Of a DNA stretch of 64,000 bases, positions 50,489 to 59,918 are shown in pieces. The DNA is from Betaproteobacteria bacterium (GTDB lineage: Bacteria > Pseudomonadota > Gammaproteobacteria > Burkholderiales > SG8-39), in the NCBI GenBank assembly GCA_016195915.1, contig JACPYS010000009.1, positions 1 through 64,000 on the forward strand. Direction: 5' to 3'. The stretch's first letter is position 1, and each line of letters starts with the position of its first letter. The notes under the pieces were generated by a model. It saw only the letters and a list, made by a program, of their open reading frames with translations. It had not been told where the DNA came from and made no database searches. A program made the position numbers and the translations under genes.

Positions 50489-51339
50489 GACACCACCATG
50501 CGCGCCGCCCGGAAACGTTTCAGGATCACGACCGACGCCAGATTCAGCGCGATCACCGAAACGAGCAGGACGGCGGCCAGCGCGCCGGCCATGCCGTACT
50601 TCACGTCGAGCAGCATGGTCCTCTGGATCAACACCGGAAGCGTGAGGATGCGTCCCCCGCCGAGCAGCGCCGCCGAGGTGAAAGCCCCCATGCAGAGGTT
50701 GAACACGGTGAGGAATCCTACGATCAGGCCGGGCAGGCTGAGCGGCAGGATGATGCGCGCAAAGATACGCAGTCGCGTGGCGCCATGAATCGCCGCCGCT
50801 TCGTCGAGCGATACCGGGATCGTTCGCGCGACGCTGTACATGAGCATCACCGCAAACCCGAACGCCGAATAGACGAGTCCGACCACCACGCCGCCAACGC
50901 TGCCGATCAGCGGAAACGGCTGTTCGACGATCCCTGCCGCGAGCAGCATCCGATTGACCGGTCCATCCCCTCTGAAGATGATGATGAGGCCGAAGATCTG
51001 GATCACGATCGTGACGAACGAGGTCAGCACGATCGCGCTCAGCAGGACGGTCGTCCATCGGGAGCGCAGCCGCGCCAGCACATGCGCAATCGGAAAACCG
51101 ACCACGATGCATACTGCCGCGACGATCGCCGAAATGTAGGTCGTGAGCCACAGGGTACGCAGGAAATAGGGTTCGGTGGCGACGCGCACGTAGTTCGAGA
51201 AGTCGAGCGTCGCCGAGGTCTTGCCGAAACCCAGGTCTGCGAAGAAGCTCGCTTTGAGAAACATGAACTGCGAACCGGCAAGCAGGGTGAATCCGAGCAG
51301 GAAAGGTCCGATCAACCAATATCCCCAACGCGGGTTCAT
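50485..51339 (-). CDS. ABC transporter permease 1 (PotB-like)
   Basis: 284 residues, six or more hydrophobic helices (WLIGPFLLGFTLLAGSQFMF, ISAIVAAVCIVVGFPIAHVL, TVLLSAIVLTSFVTIVIQIF) and the EAA loop DEAAAIHGATRLRIFARIILPLSLPGL. It begins 13 bases after the COG0523 gene, tying the importer to the catabolic genes. Partner of permease 2. Confidence 0.88.
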   Translation of the reverse strand: MNPRWGYWLIGPFLLGFTLLAGSQFMFLKASFFADLGFGKTSATLDFSNYVRVATEPYFLRTLWLTTYISAIVAAVCIVVGFPIAHVLARLRSRWTTVLLSAIVLTSFVTIVIQIFGLIIIFRGDGPVNRMLLAAGIVEQPFPLIGSVGGVVVGLVYSAFGFAVMLMYSVARTIPVSLDEAAAIHGATRLRIFARIILPLSLPGLIVGFLTVFNLCMGAFTSAALLGGGRILTLPVLIQRTMLLDVKYGMAGALAAVLLVSVIALNLASVVILKRFRAARMVVS

Positions 51340-51352
51340 GCGCGGCGCCCGG

Positions 51353-52432
51353 TCACGAGAATTGCCCCCGCAACCTGTTCTCGATCACCTCGCGCGCCAG
51401 CTCCTGGGTAATGAACACCAGCTTCGAGCCGCGTTTGCCCTCAGGCCAGCGTTTGAGCCACTGCACCGGGAACACAACGTGCTGCACCATGTGCAGCACG
51501 GCCGGCTGATCGGGTACGCCTTCGACCTGGAGTATGCCTTTCATGCGCAGTATCCGCGTTCCAAAATCAACCGCCAGGCTCTGCAGCAAGGCGTTGAAGC
51601 GCTCGCCGTCGACGGGCTCGCGAAGCTCGATCACGAAACTCGTGATCCCCGCCGCTCGCAGATCGCGCTCGTGCCGATGAGCGCCATCGTGCGCATGCGG
51701 TTCGCAGCCGCCTTCGATACCTCCTGCGTCAGTCGCCTGACCCCACGCCGAGAGCTCGGCGAAGGCCGCATCCGCCTCGCCGCCCGGCGGCCCGAACAGC
51801 GCCCCCGGATCGAGCGCGCCATGGATCGTCTCCCGGATCCCGGCACGCGGGTTGATGGCTCGAATCCGCGCCCCGAGCTCCGCGTACGCAGTCCGATCAG
51901 AGTGGCTGTCGATCAGGTCGGTCTTCGACACGATCAGCGAATCGGCGACGGCGACCTGCTTTACGGCCTCCGGGAAGCGCGCCAGCGATGTCGCCCCGTT
52001 GACGGCATCCACGACGGTGAGCATGCGCTCGAGGCGATAGCGCTCCAGAAGATGCGGCTCGGTCATCAGCGTGTGCATGATCGGCGCGGGATCAGCCAGC
52101 CCGGTCGTTTCCACGATGACGCGCGTGACCGGTGGAATGCGCCCGACGTCGAGCCACATGGCGAGCGAACCCAGCTTGTCCGCCAGGTCGCCGCGGATGG
52201 TGCAGCAGACGCAGCCGTTGTTGAGCTCCACCATGAGTTCGGTGCTGGTTTCGATCAGCAGGTGATCGATGCCGGTCTCTCCGAATTCGTTGATGATCAC
52301 CGCGGTCGAGTGCATGCCGGGTTGCTTGACCAGGTGGTTCAGGACGGTCGTCTTTCCGCTGCCGAGAAAGCCGGTAATGATGGCCACCGGCAGCTTGCTC
52401 GGCTGTTGCACGCTTGAAGCGCCGACCGTCAC
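51353..52432 (-). CDS. second COG0523/CobW-family GTPase, putative metal chaperone
   Basis: 359 residues from the GTG at 52432, whose bases overlap the MmgE/PrpD stop as GTGA. Walker A is GFLGSGKTTV, the metal motif is GCVCCTI (CXCC), and a VSKTD base-recognition motif follows. A His-rich part (EPHAHDGAHRHERD) precedes the CobW_C domain, whose core is VELREPVDGERFNALLQSLA. It lies inside the ureide/sarcosine oxidase operon, so the dihydropyrimidinase-type hydrolase is a likely metal client. The window has two such chaperones, each beside cyclic amidohydrolases. Confidence 0.85.
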   Translation of the reverse strand: MTVGASSVQQPSKLPVAIITGFLGSGKTTVLNHLVKQPGMHSTAVIINEFGETGIDHLLIETSTELMVELNNGCVCCTIRGDLADKLGSLAMWLDVGRIPPVTRVIVETTGLADPAPIMHTLMTEPHLLERYRLERMLTVVDAVNGATSLARFPEAVKQVAVADSLIVSKTDLIDSHSDRTAYAELGARIRAINPRAGIRETIHGALDPGALFGPPGGEADAAFAELSAWGQATDAGGIEGGCEPHAHDGAHRHERDLRAAGITSFVIELREPVDGERFNALLQSLAVDFGTRILRMKGILQVEGVPDQPAVLHMVQHVVFPVQWLKRWPEGKRGSKLVFITQELAREVIENRLRGQFS

Positions 52433-53814
52433 GGCTGCGACTTCCAAAAAGGCGCGAGGGCGAGGGACGCATTTTCTAGCGCAACCATGTGCTCCAGCAG
52501 AGCGCGCGCCTCGGCATCGTCGATCCCGCCGGCTTTGGCGCAGCGAAGGAATTTTTCATGCAGGCGCTCGTCTGTCAGCGGATTTCCGGGCGTCCCCGTC
52601 GGCTGCCCGAGATAGCGTTGAAACTCCCTCCCGGCGGAAGTAATCAAGGTGACACGGGCGCCTTCAGGGGCCTCGTCGGTGTGGAGCGAATCCACACGCC
52701 GCATCTCGACTTTGCCCATCGCCTCGCGCATGCGCGGATCCGACAGCGCCTCATCGCTCAGAGCGTCGATCCCCGGGTCCCCGCGCGCGAGCAACGTGCC
52801 GATGGCGAACGGCATCGAGAACTGCGCCTCCTGCGACGTCGCGGGCCGGTCGTAGACGAGACTGATCGCCACCACCGGCGCGACTTCGCAAATCACCCGG
52901 CGCACGTCATCGCCTGACAATGCGTTTTCCCGCAGCAACTGCTGCGTCAACTCGACCGCGGCGTGGGCACCCGAGCACACGGGATACTGCTTGAAGAAGA
53001 TCCCGGGATCCACCAGACGCCAGAGCTTGCCGATAGCGTCGATACTGCCGGCTTCGGCATGACCGTCATTGAGCACTTGGAGGAAGCCGGTCTTCCCCTC
53101 GAATATCGCACTCGGGCCGATGAGCCCGCGCCGCGCCAACAGGGCGGCCTCCACGCCGAGCGCGGCGGTGCGTCCCGCGATAAATGGTTTGGCATCGGTG
53201 CCGAACGCGGCTTTCTGTCCGCCGGCCTGTGTTCCCGCGAGGGCGAGCGCCGCGGTGGTTTGCCCGGCACTGAGTCCAAGCGCCCGCGCAGCCGCAGCGG
53301 CAGCGCCGAATACACCGAAGGTTGCAGTGCTCCACCATCCCTTGAAGTAGTGACGCGTCGTGCAAAGCATCGCGACGGCGTAAGCGACCTCGGACCCGGC
53401 GATGAATGCCTCGAGCAGTCTGCGTCCATCGCCTTGCACTTCCTGCGTCGCCGCCAACGCAGCGGGCAACACCACGGTCGACCCATGCATGATCCCGGTA
53501 TAGCTGGTGTCATCGAAATCCAGCGCATGCCCGGCCGTGCCATTCACCAGGGCGGCGCCCACCGGCGAGAAGCGATCCGGAAAACCCAGCGCGCCGGCCG
53601 CCCCCGGCGCGTAGACCTGTCGGACGTGCCCGAGCACTTGCCGCATCAGCGGGCGCGGCGCTGCCGCCAGCGACACGCCCACAGTATCGACAATGCATCG
53701 TTTGGCCGCGTGAACCACCTCTACGGGCACCGCACCGAGATCGAGCGTGCTGCTCCAGGCAGCAATCCGTTCGGCCAGCGTCGCAGTCACCTGTACCACG
53801 CGGCAGCTCGTCAT
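52429..53814 (-). CDS. MmgE/PrpD family protein
   Basis: 461 residues, ATG overlapping the soxG stop as ATGA. The MmgE/PrpD layout is clear: AAKRCIVDTVGVSLAAA, GTAGHALDFDDTSYTGIMHG (conserved His and Asp), GWWSTATFGVFGAAAAAARALG and KQYPVCSGAHAAVE. Family members are 2-methylcitrate dehydratase, cis-aconitate decarboxylase and others of unknown role. In this operon it may dehydrate or isomerise the carbon skeleton left after nitrogen removal, which would mean that the substrate is more than a simple hydantoin. Confidence 0.8.
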   Translation of the reverse strand: MTSCRVVQVTATLAERIAAWSSTLDLGAVPVEVVHAAKRCIVDTVGVSLAAAPRPLMRQVLGHVRQVYAPGAAGALGFPDRFSPVGAALVNGTAGHALDFDDTSYTGIMHGSTVVLPAALAATQEVQGDGRRLLEAFIAGSEVAYAVAMLCTTRHYFKGWWSTATFGVFGAAAAAARALGLSAGQTTAALALAGTQAGGQKAAFGTDAKPFIAGRTAALGVEAALLARRGLIGPSAIFEGKTGFLQVLNDGHAEAGSIDAIGKLWRLVDPGIFFKQYPVCSGAHAAVELTQQLLRENALSGDDVRRVICEVAPVVAISLVYDRPATSQEAQFSMPFAIGTLLARGDPGIDALSDEALSDPRMREAMGKVEMRRVDSLHTDEAPEGARVTLITSAGREFQRYLGQPTGTPGNPLTDERLHEKFLRCAKAGGIDDAEARALLEHMVALENASLALAPFWKSQP

Positions 53815-54410
53815 TCGGGTCCGCTGATCTGGCAGCCGAGCGAACGCGCGGCCCCGGTCAGCCACTCCCAGAAACTCACCGCATAATCGCGCGCCACATA
53901 GACGTCGAAATCGCTGTCGCCGACGCGGTGAACGAGAACCGGCATGTGATGGATCACGCTTTGCGCAAACGCGTCCACGGGAAACGCAGTGAAATCCAAA
54001 TCGATGGGCAATCCACGATTGAGCAGTGTTCGCGCCTCCGCTCCTGCCGCCCGCACAATGGTACGACTGTGCCCGATCTCGGTGACCACCGCTTCCTCGC
54101 CGAGAGCGGCGCCGTCGAATCTCATCAACAGGTCGTCGTCCGATGGACCCGCCACCCACAGCCGCTCCGGGCCGACGCGAAAGATCGATCGCTGCCCCTG
54201 CGAAATCGCTTTCAATCCGTCTTCGGGCATCCGGCAGGCCAACAGCGTTTCCAGTTTCCGGCACAACTCCCTGAAACTCCCGGGCCAGCCTGAAACCTGA
54301 ACCAGCGTGCGGTTGGCGCGCTCGAAGAGGACGACCTGCGCCGGGCCGTCGTACACGCCGACGCGACCGGGTTTGTAAACCGACGCCAAAGCCGAGCGCT
54401 GCTCAGGCAT
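53811..54410 (-). CDS. soxG: sarcosine oxidase gamma subunit-like protein
   Basis: 199 residues. It overlaps the alpha-subunit gene by eight bases. The fold of SoxG, related to the aminomethyltransferase domain, is suggested by RSIFRVGPERLWVAGPSDDD, TEIGHSRTIVRAAGAEARTLLNRGLPIDL and SFWEWLTGAARSLG. In the known enzyme it is a structural subunit next to alpha. Sequence is divergent from the well-studied Corynebacterium enzyme, so the function call relies partly on position in a B-D-A-G run. Confidence 0.8.
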   Translation of the reverse strand: MPEQRSALASVYKPGRVGVYDGPAQVVLFERANRTLVQVSGWPGSFRELCRKLETLLACRMPEDGLKAISQGQRSIFRVGPERLWVAGPSDDDLLMRFDGAALGEEAVVTEIGHSRTIVRAAGAEARTLLNRGLPIDLDFTAFPVDAFAQSVIHHMPVLVHRVGDSDFDVYVARDYAVSFWEWLTGAARSLGCQISGPE

Positions 54411-57405
54411 TCAGCCGCACTCCTTCCGGATCCACAAAGTGGGGAGACCTCACGCGCACGGCGGTGACTTCACCGCGCAACGGAAAAACGGCATCGATCA
54501 CCGTCCCTTCCCTCGACATGCCGCCGGCCACGAATCCCATCGCAATGTGCCGCCCAAGCGCGGGTGAATAGGTCACCGAGGAAACAAAGCCTATGCCGTG
54601 GCCCTGGTGCCGGCCCGGCTCGCACAGGATCGCCCCGGCCCGAAGCGCAACGGCGCTGCTCGCCGCCTCCAGCCCCACCAACTGCTGGCGATTGCCGTCG
54701 ATCAACCCTTCGCGCCGACTCAGTGCGCTGCCGATATACTCTTTCTTCTTGCTCGCCATGCGCGCCAAGCCCATATCGGCGAGGGTCGTGCGTCCCTCGA
54801 TTTCCGCGCCGGCCACATGCCCCTTCTCGATACGCAAGGCACCCAGGGCTTCGACGCCGTAAACCACCAGACCGAACGGTTGGCCGGCGTCGCTGAGTGC
54901 CTGCCACAGAGCCTCGCCAAAACCTGCCGGTGTGTAGAGCTCGTACGCCATTTCGCCGGAGAAACTGACGCGCAGGAGGCGCACCGGAATTGCCCCGACA
55001 TGACCGTGCCGCACACCCATGAACGGAAATGCGGCGTTTTCGAAATCGACGTCGCGGACCAGTGCGGCGACGAGATCGCGGCCGCGCGGTCCGGCCACCG
55101 CAATGGCTGCCCATTGGCTCGTGACCGAGGTCAGCTGAACCCTGAGTTCCGGCCAAGCAGTCTGCAGCAGATACTCGAGGAAGGTCATCACCTTGCCCGC
55201 GCCAACGGTGGTGGTGGTCATGAAGTAGTGATTCTCGGAGAGCCGCGACGTGGTGCCGTCGTCGGCCACGATTCCGTCCGGACGCAGCATGACGCCGTAT
55301 CTGGCCTTTCCGATCACCAGAGTGTCGAAGCCATTCGTATACACGCGGTTGAGAAACTCGGCTGCGTCGGGCCCCTGAACGTCGATCTTGCCCAGACTGG
55401 AAACGTCGACCATGCCGACAGCCTTGCGCACCGCATCGGCTTCGCGAATGTACGCATCACGCGGCGATTCGCCGGGCTTCGGGTAATACCACGGACGCAG
55501 CCAAAATCCCGCGGTGGTGAAGACCGCGCCGTTGCGCGCGTGGAGTTCGTGCATCGGCGAGCGCCGGATCGGTTTGAAATGCAGTCCGGTCTCGGGCCCG
55601 GCAAGCGCACCAATCGCAATCGGCCGGTACGGCGGCCTGAACGTCGTGGTGCCGAGCTCGTTGATCGGACGACCGAGCATCCGTGCTGCGATCGCCAGCG
55701 CGTTGACGCTGGAAGTCTTCCCCTGGTCCAGCGCCATGCCGAGCGTCGTATAGCGCTTGAGGTGCTCGATCGATTCGTAGCCCTCGCGAAGGGCGAGGGC
55801 GATGTCGTCAAAGCCGACGTCGTGCTGGAAATCAACGAACTTCTTCCGGTATCCGGCGTCGGGAGGGTCCGGAATGGCCGCGACGGGCGTGATGTCCGTC
55901 ATGATGCGCTCATCGTGAAACGTGGCTCCTACAGACTCCGCGTCCGGCGAAACGGCGAAACCGCATGCCTGCGCAGCCGTGCTCCCTTGCTTCAGCCCGC
56001 TGGCGACGCGCAGTCGCAGGCCCGGTTCTCCGGTCGCAGACCCCGTGACCCGATAGCCGCGCGGGATTTCTGCCGCCACGAACATTGCGCGCTTCTCGTC
56101 GTATACCGGTTTCGCGCCGCGCTGGCCCAGGAGCTGCAGCGTCGGCGTCCACCCTCCCGAGACAAGCAGCAGGTCACAAGGCAAACGCAGCTTCGCATCA
56201 CCGATCGTCGCCTGGGCGGAATCAAATGTGCACACCTCGACGCTTCGAACGTGCATCCCGCCGTTCGCCCGCGCAACCGCACATCCGGGGTGTAGCGCGA
56301 TTCCCGCATGCCGCGCATCGTGCTGCAGTTCGGCGGAGACCGCGCTTCTGAGATCGACGACTGCAACCTCTATCCCCGACGCAGCGAGATCGAGAGCCGC
56401 GGCGTAGGCCGTGTCGTTGTTGGTAAAGACGACGATCTTGCGGCCCGGGATCACCGCGAAACGATTGACATAGGAACGCCCCGCCGAGGCGAGCATGACG
56501 CCCGGCAAATCGTTGTTGCCGAAGACGATGGGGCGTTCGAGCATGCCGGTCGCGAGCACCACCTGCCGCGCCCGCAGGACCCAGTACCGCTGGCGGGGTT
56601 GCTCGGGCGCAGGAACCGGGAGGTGATCCCCTACCCGCTCGAGCAAACCGAAGACCAGATTGTCGTACGCGCCAAACACGGTGGTCCGCGTCATCAACCG
56701 GACATTGGGCAGGCGCCTCAACTCGCCCACCACCGTGCGGAGCCAGGCGTCGGTATCGCCGCCCGTCGGCCTCGATAGCAACGATCCCCCGAGGTCCGCC
56801 CCGTCCTCAACCAGCACGACGCGCGCGCCGCTTCGCCCGGCGGCCAATGCCGCGGCCAGACCCGACGCCCCGCCACCCACGACCAGCACGTCGCAGAACG
56901 CGTGTCCTTTCTCGTATCGATCGGGATCCCGCTCCAGAGGAGGCGTCCCGAATCCCGTTGCCCTGCGGATGAACTTCTCGTAGAACATCCAGGCGCCGCG
57001 CGTCGGTCCCATGAAGGTCTTGTAATAGAAGCCGGAAGCAAAGACCCTCGACACGCGGTCGATCACGCGCATCAGGTCGAAATCGAGCGCCGGCCAGCTG
57101 TTCTGGCTCCGCGCCTCGAGCCCGTCGAACAATTCCACCGTCGTCGCCGCAACATTAGGCTCATGCCGGCCGCCTCTGCGCAGGCTGACGAGCGCGTTCG
57201 GCTCTTCGAGCCCGGCGGTGTAGATGCCTCGCGGGCGGTGATACTTGAAACTCCGGCCGATGAGATGTACGCCGTTGGCGAGCAACGCGGAGGCGAGAGT
57301 GTCCCCGGCGAAACCCGCGTAGCTGCGCCCGTCGAATTCGAATGACAGAGCTCGAGACCGGTCGATGCGTCCGCCGCGAGCGAGCCGGCAGGGCTGCGCG
57401 CTCAC
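54403..57405 (-). CDS. soxA: sarcosine oxidase alpha subunit-like protein
   Basis: 1000 residues from a GTG that overlaps the delta stop as GTGA. N-terminal ferredoxin-like part without cluster Cys (SFEFDGRSYAGFAGDTLASA), then an NAD/FAD Rossmann domain with GGGASG at 177-182, a long middle, and a C-terminal aminomethyltransferase domain (VDVSSLGKIDVQGPDAAEFL, and VEALGALRIEKGHV) that in the known enzyme binds tetrahydrofolate and captures the formaldehyde unit. This is the full domain order. The substrate may be sarcosine or another N-methyl amine formed upstream in the pathway. Confidence 0.88.
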   Translation of the reverse strand: MSAQPCRLARGGRIDRSRALSFEFDGRSYAGFAGDTLASALLANGVHLIGRSFKYHRPRGIYTAGLEEPNALVSLRRGGRHEPNVAATTVELFDGLEARSQNSWPALDFDLMRVIDRVSRVFASGFYYKTFMGPTRGAWMFYEKFIRRATGFGTPPLERDPDRYEKGHAFCDVLVVGGGASGLAAALAAGRSGARVVLVEDGADLGGSLLSRPTGGDTDAWLRTVVGELRRLPNVRLMTRTTVFGAYDNLVFGLLERVGDHLPVPAPEQPRQRYWVLRARQVVLATGMLERPIVFGNNDLPGVMLASAGRSYVNRFAVIPGRKIVVFTNNDTAYAAALDLAASGIEVAVVDLRSAVSAELQHDARHAGIALHPGCAVARANGGMHVRSVEVCTFDSAQATIGDAKLRLPCDLLLVSGGWTPTLQLLGQRGAKPVYDEKRAMFVAAEIPRGYRVTGSATGEPGLRLRVASGLKQGSTAAQACGFAVSPDAESVGATFHDERIMTDITPVAAIPDPPDAGYRKKFVDFQHDVGFDDIALALREGYESIEHLKRYTTLGMALDQGKTSSVNALAIAARMLGRPINELGTTTFRPPYRPIAIGALAGPETGLHFKPIRRSPMHELHARNGAVFTTAGFWLRPWYYPKPGESPRDAYIREADAVRKAVGMVDVSSLGKIDVQGPDAAEFLNRVYTNGFDTLVIGKARYGVMLRPDGIVADDGTTSRLSENHYFMTTTTVGAGKVMTFLEYLLQTAWPELRVQLTSVTSQWAAIAVAGPRGRDLVAALVRDVDFENAAFPFMGVRHGHVGAIPVRLLRVSFSGEMAYELYTPAGFGEALWQALSDAGQPFGLVVYGVEALGALRIEKGHVAGAEIEGRTTLADMGLARMASKKKEYIGSALSRREGLIDGNRQQLVGLEAASSAVALRAGAILCEPGRHQGHGIGFVSSVTYSPALGRHIAMGFVAGGMSREGTVIDAVFPLRGEVTAVRVRSPHFVDPEGVRLNA

Positions 57406-57698
57406 CCCTTCCGCCCCTCGTGCGTAGCGGCGGCGCGGCGGGGCTCACGCGCCGGCAGCGTCGATTTGATTTCATGCGTGACCGTGTCGCGCACCACGTA
57501 CAGCCACTGTCGGCAGCCGTGCTGGTGCTGCCAGAACTCGCGGTGATCGCCGCGCGGGTTGTCCCGCATGAACACCGCGTCGGTCCATCGGTCGAGGTCG
57601 GCATCAGCGAGATCCGGAAAGACGCTCGCGGCATCGCCGCCATAGGCAAACTCGACCTGATCGCGTTCGCCGCAAAACGGGCAGGTGATTCTCAGCAT
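57402..57698 (-). CDS. soxD: sarcosine oxidase delta subunit-like protein
   Basis: 98 residues, starting MLRITCPFCGERDQVEFAYGG. The CPFCG pair plus a later HGCRQW gives the zinc site of SoxD; FWQHQHGCRQWLYVVRDT is the conserved centre. The subunit holds alpha and beta together. It lies between beta and alpha as in other sox operons, and starts 10 bases after the beta stop. Confidence 0.9.
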   Translation of the reverse strand: MLRITCPFCGERDQVEFAYGGDAASVFPDLADADLDRWTDAVFMRDNPRGDHREFWQHQHGCRQWLYVVRDTVTHEIKSTLPAREPRRAAATHEGRKG

Positions 57699-57708
57699 CG
57701 GCCCGGTC

Positions 57709-58965
57709 TCAGTGCGCCCACGGCGTCGGTCCCATGCCCTTTTCGTCAAGCTGATAGCCGCGGCGAAAACGATCGAGCGTGAAGCGCGCATTCAACTCGT
57801 GCGGCTGGTCCTTCGCGAGCGTGTGGGCAAAGCACCACCCGGAGGCCGGCGACGCCTTGAATCCGCCGTAGCACCAGCCGCCGTCGATATACAGTCCGTC
57901 GATCGGAGACTTGCAGATGATCGGGCTGCCGTCCATCGTCATGTCCATGACCCCGCTCCAGTGGCGCACCACGCGCAGGCGCGACAGCAGCGGAATGATC
58001 GCCTTGGCGTCAGCCATGGTCTCCTCTATGAGCGGCAGGTCGCCGCGCTGGCCGTAGGAGTTGTACCCGTCCAGGTCGCTTCCCATCACCATGCCGCCCT
58101 TGTCGTCCTGCGAGACGTAGAAATGCGCGGCGCCGAACGAGACGACCGTATCGAGTATCGGCTTCACCGGCTCGGTTGCGAACGCCTGCAGCAGGTGTGT
58201 TTCGATCGGCAGGCGCAGCCCCGCCATCTTCGCGAGATGGCCGGTATGCCCGGCCACCGCCAAGCCGACTTTGTTGGCGCGAATCGCGCCGCGCGTCGTC
58301 TCGACGCCGACCACCCTGCCGCGCTCCCAGACGAACCCCTTCACTTCGCAGCCCTGGATAATATCGACGCCGTGGCGATCCGCCCCGCGGGCATAGCCCC
58401 AGGCAATCGCATCGTGCCGCGCGATGCCCGCGCGCTGCTGCCATAGCGCTCCGACGATGGGAAAGCGGGCCTCATCGGAGAAATCGAGTATCGGCGCCTT
58501 GCGCCGCACTTCCTCGCGCGAGAGGAGTTCCGCATCGATGCCGTTCATGCGCATGATGTTGCCCCGGCGCGCGGCCGCGTCCATCTGTGCCGGCGAATGG
58601 CAGAGGTTGAGCTGCCCTCGTTGCGAGAGCATCACGTTGAAGTTCAGGTCGTGGCTCATTTCCTCCCACAGCCGCAGCGATTTCTCGTAGAAACGGGTGT
58701 TGCCATCGATCATGTAGTTGGAGCGGACGATGGTCGTGTTGCGGCCGGTATTGCCGCCCCCGATATACCCTTTCTCGAGCACGGCGACACTGGTGATGCC
58801 ATGCTCCTTGGCGAGGTAATAGGCGGTGGCGAGGCCGTGCCCGCCGCCGCCGACGATCACCACGTCATAGCCGGCCTTGGGTTCGGCGTTGCGCCAGGCG
58901 CGGCTCCAGCCACGGTTCCCGCCGAGGGCTTTCCTGACGAGTGCGAACGCGGAGTAATGCGTCAC
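57709..58965 (-). CDS. soxB: sarcosine oxidase beta subunit-like protein
   Basis: 418 residues from a GTG. The FAD-binding start is YDVVIVGGGGHGLATAYYLA, with GNTGRNTTIVRSNYM next, and the C-terminal GVMDMTMDGSPIICKSPIDG and GGWCYGGFKASPASG that line the amine-oxidising site. In the known enzyme this subunit binds FAD and covalent FMN and oxidises the N-methyl group. It is the first sox gene; the nitrilase-type gene ends up on its upstream side with 63 bases between. Confidence 0.9.
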   Translation of the reverse strand: MTHYSAFALVRKALGGNRGWSRAWRNAEPKAGYDVVIVGGGGHGLATAYYLAKEHGITSVAVLEKGYIGGGNTGRNTTIVRSNYMIDGNTRFYEKSLRLWEEMSHDLNFNVMLSQRGQLNLCHSPAQMDAAARRGNIMRMNGIDAELLSREEVRRKAPILDFSDEARFPIVGALWQQRAGIARHDAIAWGYARGADRHGVDIIQGCEVKGFVWERGRVVGVETTRGAIRANKVGLAVAGHTGHLAKMAGLRLPIETHLLQAFATEPVKPILDTVVSFGAAHFYVSQDDKGGMVMGSDLDGYNSYGQRGDLPLIEETMADAKAIIPLLSRLRVVRHWSGVMDMTMDGSPIICKSPIDGLYIDGGWCYGGFKASPASGWCFAHTLAKDQPHELNARFTLDRFRRGYQLDEKGMGPTPWAH

Positions 58966-59028
58966 GTTGTCGTGGCAGTCAAAGCGGCTTGCATCGGCGC
59001 ACCGGCGAAGGCGGTTGGTCCGCGCGCC

Positions 59029-59898
59029 TCACAACAGCCGGTCGTAAGCGGGCTGGCTATAGTACTTCACGTAGAAATCGTTGCGGATGTCGCGCAGTGT
59101 CGGCGTGGCGATGCGCGCTTCGTCGACGAGCGCAAGATCGCAATCGACCGCGATAAAGGCGTTCGCTGCGTCGCCGGCATTGGCCACCACCTCGCCATGC
59201 GGATTGACGATCATGGTCTCGCCGAAGTACGTCTTGCTCCCCTCCTGCCCGACCCGGTTCGTATAGATGCAGAACATGCCGGTATCCACCGCGCGCGCCG
59301 TGTTGACCAGGCCCCAATGAACGCCGTGCGCGTAGCCAGGGGCGGCCGTCGGGCAGAACATCATCTCGGCACCCAGCATCGCCAGGATGCGGGAGGTTTC
59401 GGGGTAGCGCCGGTCGTGGCAGATGATCGTCCCGAACCGGGCGTGCGGCTCGAAAGCGGTTTCCCAGACCTTGAAGTCCTGGCCGGCGCGGAAATACAGC
59501 TTCTCCAGCACCTGCACCCCGGCGACGTGCGTCTTGCGGTAGTTGCCGACGACCGTGCCCTCGGGTCCGATGGTTGCCGCAGCGTTGTAGTAGATCCCGG
59601 GCGCGGCCTTCTCGAACATCGGGAAGATCACGTAGTTCTTGTACTTTTTCGTGATCTTGCCGACCGCCTCGGTGCAGGGCCCGGGAATCGGCTCCGCCTC
59701 GGGAAACAGGCTCACGTCCTTCTTGTCGTAGAAGCGATCGTAGTCGGAGGTGCACAACTCGCCCCCCAGGATGATCTGACAGCCGTCTTTCGAGGCCGCT
59801 TCGATCAGCTCCAGCGTACGCCCCAGCTTTTCCTGCACGCTGGTCCGCGGCATCGTCTTTTCCTGCAAACCTGCCACCCTGATTTTCCGATCAGCCAT
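59029..59898 (-). CDS. carbon-nitrogen hydrolase (N-carbamoyl amino acid hydrolase/beta-ureidopropionase type)
   Basis: 289 residues. The Glu-Lys-Cys triad of the nitrilase superfamily is present: Glu 47 in LGGELCTS, Lys 122 in NYRKTHVAG, and Cys 160 in GTIICHDRRYPE. The HDRRYPE context fits N-carbamoyl-D-amino-acid hydrolase and beta-ureidopropionase. It would release CO2 and ammonia from the N-carbamoyl product of the dihydropyrimidinase-like gene 20 bases upstream. It is followed by soxB. Confidence 0.85.
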   Translation of the reverse strand: MADRKIRVAGLQEKTMPRTSVQEKLGRTLELIEAASKDGCQIILGGELCTSDYDRFYDKKDVSLFPEAEPIPGPCTEAVGKITKKYKNYVIFPMFEKAAPGIYYNAAATIGPEGTVVGNYRKTHVAGVQVLEKLYFRAGQDFKVWETAFEPHARFGTIICHDRRYPETSRILAMLGAEMMFCPTAAPGYAHGVHWGLVNTARAVDTGMFCIYTNRVGQEGSKTYFGETMIVNPHGEVVANAGDAANAFIAVDCDLALVDEARIATPTLRDIRNDFYVKYYSQPAYDRLL

Positions 59899-59918
59899 GT
59901 GATGCTCTCCGTTTAAAG

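Noticed and set aside
54598-56295. 565-residue + strand open frame
   Set aside because: Antisense to soxA, whose domains and operon position are clear.
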